Shown here: in pieces, positions 62,595 through 64,000 of the stretch | Layout: each line of letters starts with the position of its first letter | How positions within the stretch are numbered: the stretch's first letter is position 1 | Source of the DNA: Nocardia panacis | Lineage (GTDB): Bacteria; Actinomycetota; Actinomycetes; Mycobacteriales; Mycobacteriaceae | Reading direction: 5' to 3' | NCBI RefSeq assembly: GCF_003598715.1 | Contig: NZ_QZFU01000012.1 | Span: 62,001 to 126,000 of the forward strand | DNA length: 64,000 bases | Translations under genes and position numbers: made by a program | Notes under the pieces: model-generated | What the model was told of the DNA's origin: nothing | Databases searched by the model: none | Seen by the model: only the letters and a program-made list of their open reading frames with translations

Positions 62595-63746
62595 TTAACC
62601 GCCGGAGTGCATGACGTCGGCGGCGGTCGGGACGGTGGGGTCTTCGGGGTTGTCGAGCCAACCTTCGGGGAGGACCACCTTGCCGGGAGAACCCTGGCGG
62701 CCGCGCGGACCTTCGGCGTCGAGGGGGAAGGGGGCGGTGGGGTCCAGGAGAGCGATGAGGTCGGCCAGTTCGGGGAGGGAGGAGACGGTGGCGAAGCGGC
62801 GGCGCAGGTCGGAACCGACCGGGAAACCCATGAGGTACCAGGCCATATGTTTGCGGATATCGCGCATGGCCTTGTCGGGGCCGTCGTGCTCGACGAGCAG
62901 TTCGGTGTGGCGGTAGAGGATCTCGCCGACGCGGCCGAGGGTGGGACCCGCGGGGACCGGGTCGCCGCGCAGGGCGGCTTGCAGTTCGGCGAACAGCCAG
63001 GGGCGGCCCAGGCAGCCGCGGCCGACCACAACACCGTCGCAGCCGGTTTCCGCCATCATGCGCACGGCGTTGGCGGCGCTGAAGATATCGCCGTTGCCGA
63101 GTACGGGGATGGTGGTGACGGCCTCCTTGAGGCGGGCGATGGCCGACCAGTCGGCTTGGCCGGAGTACCGCTGCGCGGCGGTGCGGGCATGCAGTGCCAC
63201 CGCCTGCGCGCCCTCCGCGGCGGCGATGCGGCCCGCGTCGAGATAGGTGTGATGGTCCTCGTCGATGCCGATCCGGAATTTCACGGTGACCGGTACCCCC
63301 GCCGGTTCGGCCCCGGCGACCATGGCCCGCACGATCTCGCGGAACAGTGTTCGCTTGTACGGCAGCGCCGCCCCGCCGCCGAGCCGCGTGACCTTCGGCA
63401 CAGGGCAGCCCAGGTTCAGGTCGATGTGGTCGGCCCAGCCCTCGCCGACGATGATCCGCACGGCCTCGCCGAGTGTGGCGGGATCCACGCCGTAGAGCTG
63501 CATCGAGCGGGGCTGCTCGTCCGCGCTGAACGACATCATGTGCAGCGTCTTCTCGTTGCGCTCGACCACGGCGCGCGCGGTGATCATCTCGCACACGTAA
63601 ATGGACGTGGGGCTGCCGAATTCGCGGCAGAGCGTGCGGAAGGCGACATTGGTGATGCCCGCCATCGGCGCGAGCACCACCGCCGGGTCGACCGGGTAGG
63701 GGCCGATCCGCAGGGCGGTGCGCGGAGCTTCGAGCGAGGTCGTCAC
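62595..63746 (-). CDS. dus: tRNA-dihydrouridine synthase (DusB-like)
   Basis: A 383-residue FMN enzyme reducing uridines in tRNA. The barrel starts with VVLAPMAGITNVAFRTLCRE. The catalytic cysteine is C114 in HIDLNLGCPVPKVTRLGGGA, and the FMN phosphate region is CDGVVVGRGCLGRPWLF. A C-terminal helical tRNA-binding domain follows. The GTG start (VTTSLEAPRTAL) gives about the mycobacterial length (Rv0823c); a longer reading to 63833 adds doubtful residues. dus genes are frequent neighbours or targets of integrated elements. Confidence 0.93.
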   Translation of the reverse strand: MTTSLEAPRTALRIGPYPVDPAVVLAPMAGITNVAFRTLCREFGSPTSIYVCEMITARAVVERNEKTLHMMSFSADEQPRSMQLYGVDPATLGEAVRIIVGEGWADHIDLNLGCPVPKVTRLGGGAALPYKRTLFREIVRAMVAGAEPAGVPVTVKFRIGIDEDHHTYLDAGRIAAAEGAQAVALHARTAAQRYSGQADWSAIARLKEAVTTIPVLGNGDIFSAANAVRMMAETGCDGVVVGRGCLGRPWLFAELQAALRGDPVPAGPTLGRVGEILYRHTELLVEHDGPDKAMRDIRKHMAWYLMGFPVGSDLRRRFATVSSLPELADLIALLDPTAPFPLDAEGPRGRQGSPGKVVLPEGWLDNPEDPTVPTAADVMHSGG

Positions 63747-63860
63747 GCTGACCAGTGTCTCATCCGCCAGGAAGTGCCCACCCATATGCTCGCCGGCTGT
63801 GGCTCCCCTCACTCCTCCTCGGGAAGCGGCCATGCCCAGGGCCGTGTCGGGTCGGGGCGT

Positions 63861-64000
63861 TCACGGACCGAGCAGTGCCGCGGGGACGACGGCGATGCCA
63901 TCGGGTCTGCGGTACGCGTAGCGGCCGGTGGTGATCACGACGGCGTCGGCGAGCAGGTCGCCCACTTTCGATTTCAACCATCGCAGGTGGGTGAGGTCTT
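63861..64000 (-). CDS. C-terminal end of a DUF4143-type ATPase (partial)
   Basis: The last about 46 codons of a gene entering from the right edge. They read DLTHLRWLKSKVGDLLADAV and then VITTGRYAYRRPDGIAVVPA, ending ALLGP. This matches the C-terminus of AAA-type ATPases with a DUF4143 domain, in which a nuclease-like strand (VxxTG) ends the protein. Only the tail is visible, so the family call is moderate. Frame and stop (TGA) are clear. Confidence 0.6.
   Translation of the reverse strand, partial: DLTHLRWLKSKVGDLLADAVVITTGRYAYRRPDGIAVVPAALLGP

Noticed and set aside
1..64000. CRISPR array, rRNA or tRNA genes
   Set aside because: No regularly spaced direct repeats and no recognisable rRNA or tRNA sequence seen on reading both strands.

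Overview
This is a high-GC actinobacterial chromosome segment, most likely from Nocardia or a close mycolic-acid-bearing relative. The evidence is very high third-position GC, frequent GTG starts, mycothiol synthase (mshD), an LmeA-type DUF2993 protein, a GT87 mannosyltransferase, and a gene order that follows the Mycobacterium tuberculosis block from about Rv0781 (ptrB) to Rv0823c (dus). The genus is an inference from remembered gene order, not a computed alignment.

Layout. 1-13.9 kb: a NarL-type two-component pair, DUF2330, an Old Yellow Enzyme with a divergent MerR regulator, oligopeptidase B, a DUF2334 deacetylase-like protein, glutamate decarboxylase, an M20 peptidase, an MBL hydrolase, purS-purQ, and a signal-less AmiC-like binding protein divergent from a MarR regulator. 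14-27.5 kb: M18 aminopeptidase, GT87 transferase, purL, a membrane alpha/beta hydrolase with a CPBP protease, a GHKL ATPase joined to a PD-(D/E)XK-like domain, an SCP-like protein, a DUF3533 membrane protein and purF. 27.9-33.4 kb: a peptide/nickel-type ABC importer lying between purF and purM. 33.6-39.4 kb: purM, DUF3073, the asparaginase-MOSC-YgfZ operon and pabC. 39.5-45.8 kb: cydABDC, encoding cytochrome bd oxidase and its assembly ABC exporter. 45.8-46.05 kb: an apparently structured RNA with a 12-codon ORF. 46.2-50.4 kb: FABP-like protein, 31-aa membrane protein, sseC/cysA2/DUF4395 behind a poly-cysteine leader peptide, thiX and lmeA. 50.5-57.2 kb: a GlnR-like regulator, mshD, and pstSCAB-phoU behind a PHO box. 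57.3-64 kb: an LCP ligase, a lower-GC defence cassette (HEPN Abi protein plus an HsdM-HsdS fusion), dus, and the end of a DUF4143 ATPase gene.

Themes. Four steps of de novo purine synthesis (PurSQL, PurF, PurM) are spread over 22 kb and interleaved with transport and peptidase genes. Sulfur use (rhodanese CysA2, SseC, thioredoxin, mycothiol synthase) sits beside phosphate uptake. Many genes show a TANNNT hexamer 6-8 nt before the start codon, so leaderless transcription looks common.

Best candidates for new biology are the structured RNA after cydC, the Abi-methyltransferase cassette beside dus, the GHKL-nuclease protein, and the MarR/cytosolic binding-protein pair. The poly-Cys leader matches a cysteine attenuator type already described in mycobacteria.
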